Source of the DNA: JBIOJB01 sp044450465
Lineage (GTDB): Bacteria > Chloroflexota > Dormibacteria > Dormibacterales > Dormibacteraceae
Reading direction: 5' to 3'
Assembly (NCBI GenBank): GCA_044450465.1
Contig: JBIOJB010000076.1
Coordinates: 1-14,319, forward strand
Length of the DNA stretch: 14,319 bases
The notes under the pieces are model-generated. The model worked only from the letters and a program-made list of their open reading frames with translations. It was not told the DNA's origin and ran no database searches. Shown piece after piece: positions 12,842 through 14,319 of this stretch. Each line of letters starts with the position of its first letter. Position 1 is the stretch's first letter. The position numbers and the translations under genes are program-made.

Positions 12842-12883
12842 TGAAGTACCACAGCAACCGAAAACCAAAGATTGGGGTGTCAA

Positions 12884-14314
12884 ATGGCGACGATGATCAT
12901 CGAAGGGGAAAGGCCCAAGGCGGCGTCGGGTAAGACATACGAGGTCCGCAATCCGGCGACCGGCGAAATCGTGGACGAGGTGCCCGCCGGCGGAGCCGCC
13001 GATGTCGACCGGGCCGCGACAGCCGCTTCCAGGGCTTTCGCGGCGTGGTCTAAGACGGCGCCGAACAAGCGGGCCGAGATCCTGCACAAAGCCGCGCACC
13101 ACATGCTTCAGAAGGTGGAGGCGATCGCTTCCATCCTGACCAGGGAGCAGGGCAAGACGCTGCTCGAGTCGCGCCTCGAAGCACAGCGCTTTGGCGAGAA
13201 CATCGCTTGGTTCGCCGATCTCGCCGACAAGGTGCATGGGGAGCATGTCAGCCTGCCTGACAGCACCACCTACGGGCTCGTCGTGAGAAGGCCGGTGGGT
13301 GTCTGCGGTGCGATCGTGCCGTGGAACTTTCCCCTCACACTCGCTGCGAACAAGGTCGCGCCGGCGATCGCGGCGGGCAACACGGTCGTGCTCAAGCCCG
13401 CGAGCACGACGCCGCTGTCGACGCTGGCGTGCATCGAGGCGCTGATAGAAGGTGGTTTGCCCGAGGGCGTCGTCAACGTCGTCAGCGGTCAGGCGACCGG
13501 TGAGGCGATCGTCGAGCACCCGCTGATCAGGAAGATCGCCCTCACGGGATCGACCCCGACCGGTCGCCGGGTGATGGCCAAGGCGGCGGAGCAGCTGAAG
13601 AGGATCACGCTAGAGCTTGGAGGGAGCGACCCGTGCATCGTCCTCGACGATGCAGACCTCGAGGCTGCCGCCCGCGCGATCTCGATCGGGAGATACTTCA
13701 ATTGCGGCCAGGCGTGTCTCGCCGTAAAGCGCCTCTACATACAGGAAGGCGCCTACGACGCGTTGATGGAAAAGCTCATCGCTCGCGTCTCGAAGCTCAA
13801 GCCTGGCAACGGACTGGACAAGGACAGCCGAATGGGGCCGATGCACACCGAAACGCAGAGGGCCGAGGTCGAGGCACAGATCAAGGACGCCCTCGACCGA
13901 GGTGCCTCGGTGCGATTCGGGGGCGGCAGGCCGAAGGGTGATGGCTACGAAAAGGGATGGTTCATCGAGCCGACGATCCTGGAGAACGTTCCCGATGGTG
14001 CCCGCATGTGGACGGAGGAGGTATTCGGACCAGCGCTCCCTGTGCGCAAGATCAAGGACCTGGACGAGGGTCTAAGGCTCGCCAACGATTCGCCGTTCGG
14101 GCTCGGGTCTTCGATCTGGACGGCCAGCATGGCGGCGGCCCAGAGAGCCATCCAGGAGCTCGAGGCGGGATACACGTGGGTCAACGCCCTTCAGATCGCG
14201 CACGACGAGCTCCCGTTCGGCGGCGTCAAGCAGTCGGGCTTCGGCAAGGAGCATGGCGTTCAAGCCTTCATGAACTACACCGAGGAGAAGTCGGTGGTGG
14301 TGGGCGGGGTCTAA
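12884..14314 (+). CDS. NAD(P)-dependent aldehyde dehydrogenase (succinate-semialdehyde-dehydrogenase-like)
   Basis: A complete 476-residue aldehyde dehydrogenase that oxidises an aldehyde to the acid. Cofactor-binding motifs are VPWNFP at 145-150, with N148 in the oxyanion position, and KPAS at 171-174. The general base is E244 in LELGGSDP and the nucleophile is C278 in FNCGQACLA. GFGKEHG, near the C-terminus, is the usual oligomerisation-region signature. The LELGGSDP form is common in succinate-semialdehyde and related short-aldehyde dehydrogenases, but substrate cannot be fixed. The ATG at 12884 is chosen with GGGGTG just upstream; an in-frame TTG at 12872 and an ATG at 12893 are alternatives. 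The gene is divergent from the enoyl-CoA hydratase and ends five bases before the window edge. Confidence 0.93.
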   Translation: MATMIIEGERPKAASGKTYEVRNPATGEIVDEVPAGGAADVDRAATAASRAFAAWSKTAPNKRAEILHKAAHHMLQKVEAIASILTREQGKTLLESRLEAQRFGENIAWFADLADKVHGEHVSLPDSTTYGLVVRRPVGVCGAIVPWNFPLTLAANKVAPAIAAGNTVVLKPASTTPLSTLACIEALIEGGLPEGVVNVVSGQATGEAIVEHPLIRKIALTGSTPTGRRVMAKAAEQLKRITLELGGSDPCIVLDDADLEAAARAISIGRYFNCGQACLAVKRLYIQEGAYDALMEKLIARVSKLKPGNGLDKDSRMGPMHTETQRAEVEAQIKDALDRGASVRFGGGRPKGDGYEKGWFIEPTILENVPDGARMWTEEVFGPALPVRKIKDLDEGLRLANDSPFGLGSSIWTASMAAAQRAIQELEAGYTWVNALQIAHDELPFGGVKQSGFGKEHGVQAFMNYTEEKSVVVGGV

Positions 14315-14319
14315 AAGCA

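Overview
The window is high-GC, densely coding DNA with almost no intergenic space. It has many overlapping stop/start codons (TGATG, ATGA, TTGA), non-ATG starts with good Shine-Dalgarno (SD) sequences, and at least one likely leaderless promoter. With an Flp-type pilin, a 4-hydroxybenzoyl-CoA-reductase-type molybdoenzyme and a short secreted protein with a Ser/Pro/Thr linker, this fits a high-GC soil lineage such as Chloroflexota / Ca. Dormibacterota or a deep Actinomycetota. That placement is inference: no marker RNA is present, and I saw no tRNA, rRNA, CRISPR array or insertion sequence. No stretch over 300 bases lacks a gene.

Left part, minus strand (1-2038). A TetR regulator leads a three-gene overlapping unit. 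It is followed by a 127-residue protein that looks like a degenerate, aspartate-less prenyl-synthase fragment. Next is one long reading frame running off the left edge, in which a YjbQ/UPF0047 domain is fused to a trans-polyprenyl diphosphate synthase. The fusion and its small neighbour are the most unusual content here.

Centre-left, minus strand (2113-6885). HAD-like hydrolase, gamma (2Fe-2S), alpha (molybdopterin) and beta (FAD) subunits are translationally coupled. The beta subunit carries the four-cysteine insertion that distinguishes 4-hydroxybenzoyl-CoA reductase from ordinary xanthine-dehydrogenase-like enzymes. A small orphan Flp pilin gene follows in the same direction.

Centre, plus strand (6906-10317). 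Chorismate synthase is read divergently from the HAD gene across 20 bp. It is followed by a two-subunit family I CoA-transferase, then by a separately expressed small secreted protein whose end overlaps rsgA convergently.

Right part. On the minus strand are an enoyl-CoA hydratase, a DUF3237 protein and rsgA. The rsgA leader encodes a possible 19-residue upstream peptide and has sequences able to pair either with that peptide's ribosome-binding site or with the rsgA one, as in a translational attenuator. An NAD(P)-dependent aldehyde dehydrogenase reads divergently from the hydratase to the right edge.

Functionally the window combines acyl-CoA/aromatic-CoA chemistry (reductase, CoA-transferase, hydratase, aldehyde dehydrogenase) with prenyl-chain and aromatic amino acid biosynthesis. 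No benzoyl-CoA ring reductase and no 4-hydroxybenzoate-CoA ligase is visible, so the substrate of the molybdoenzyme cannot be settled from this window.
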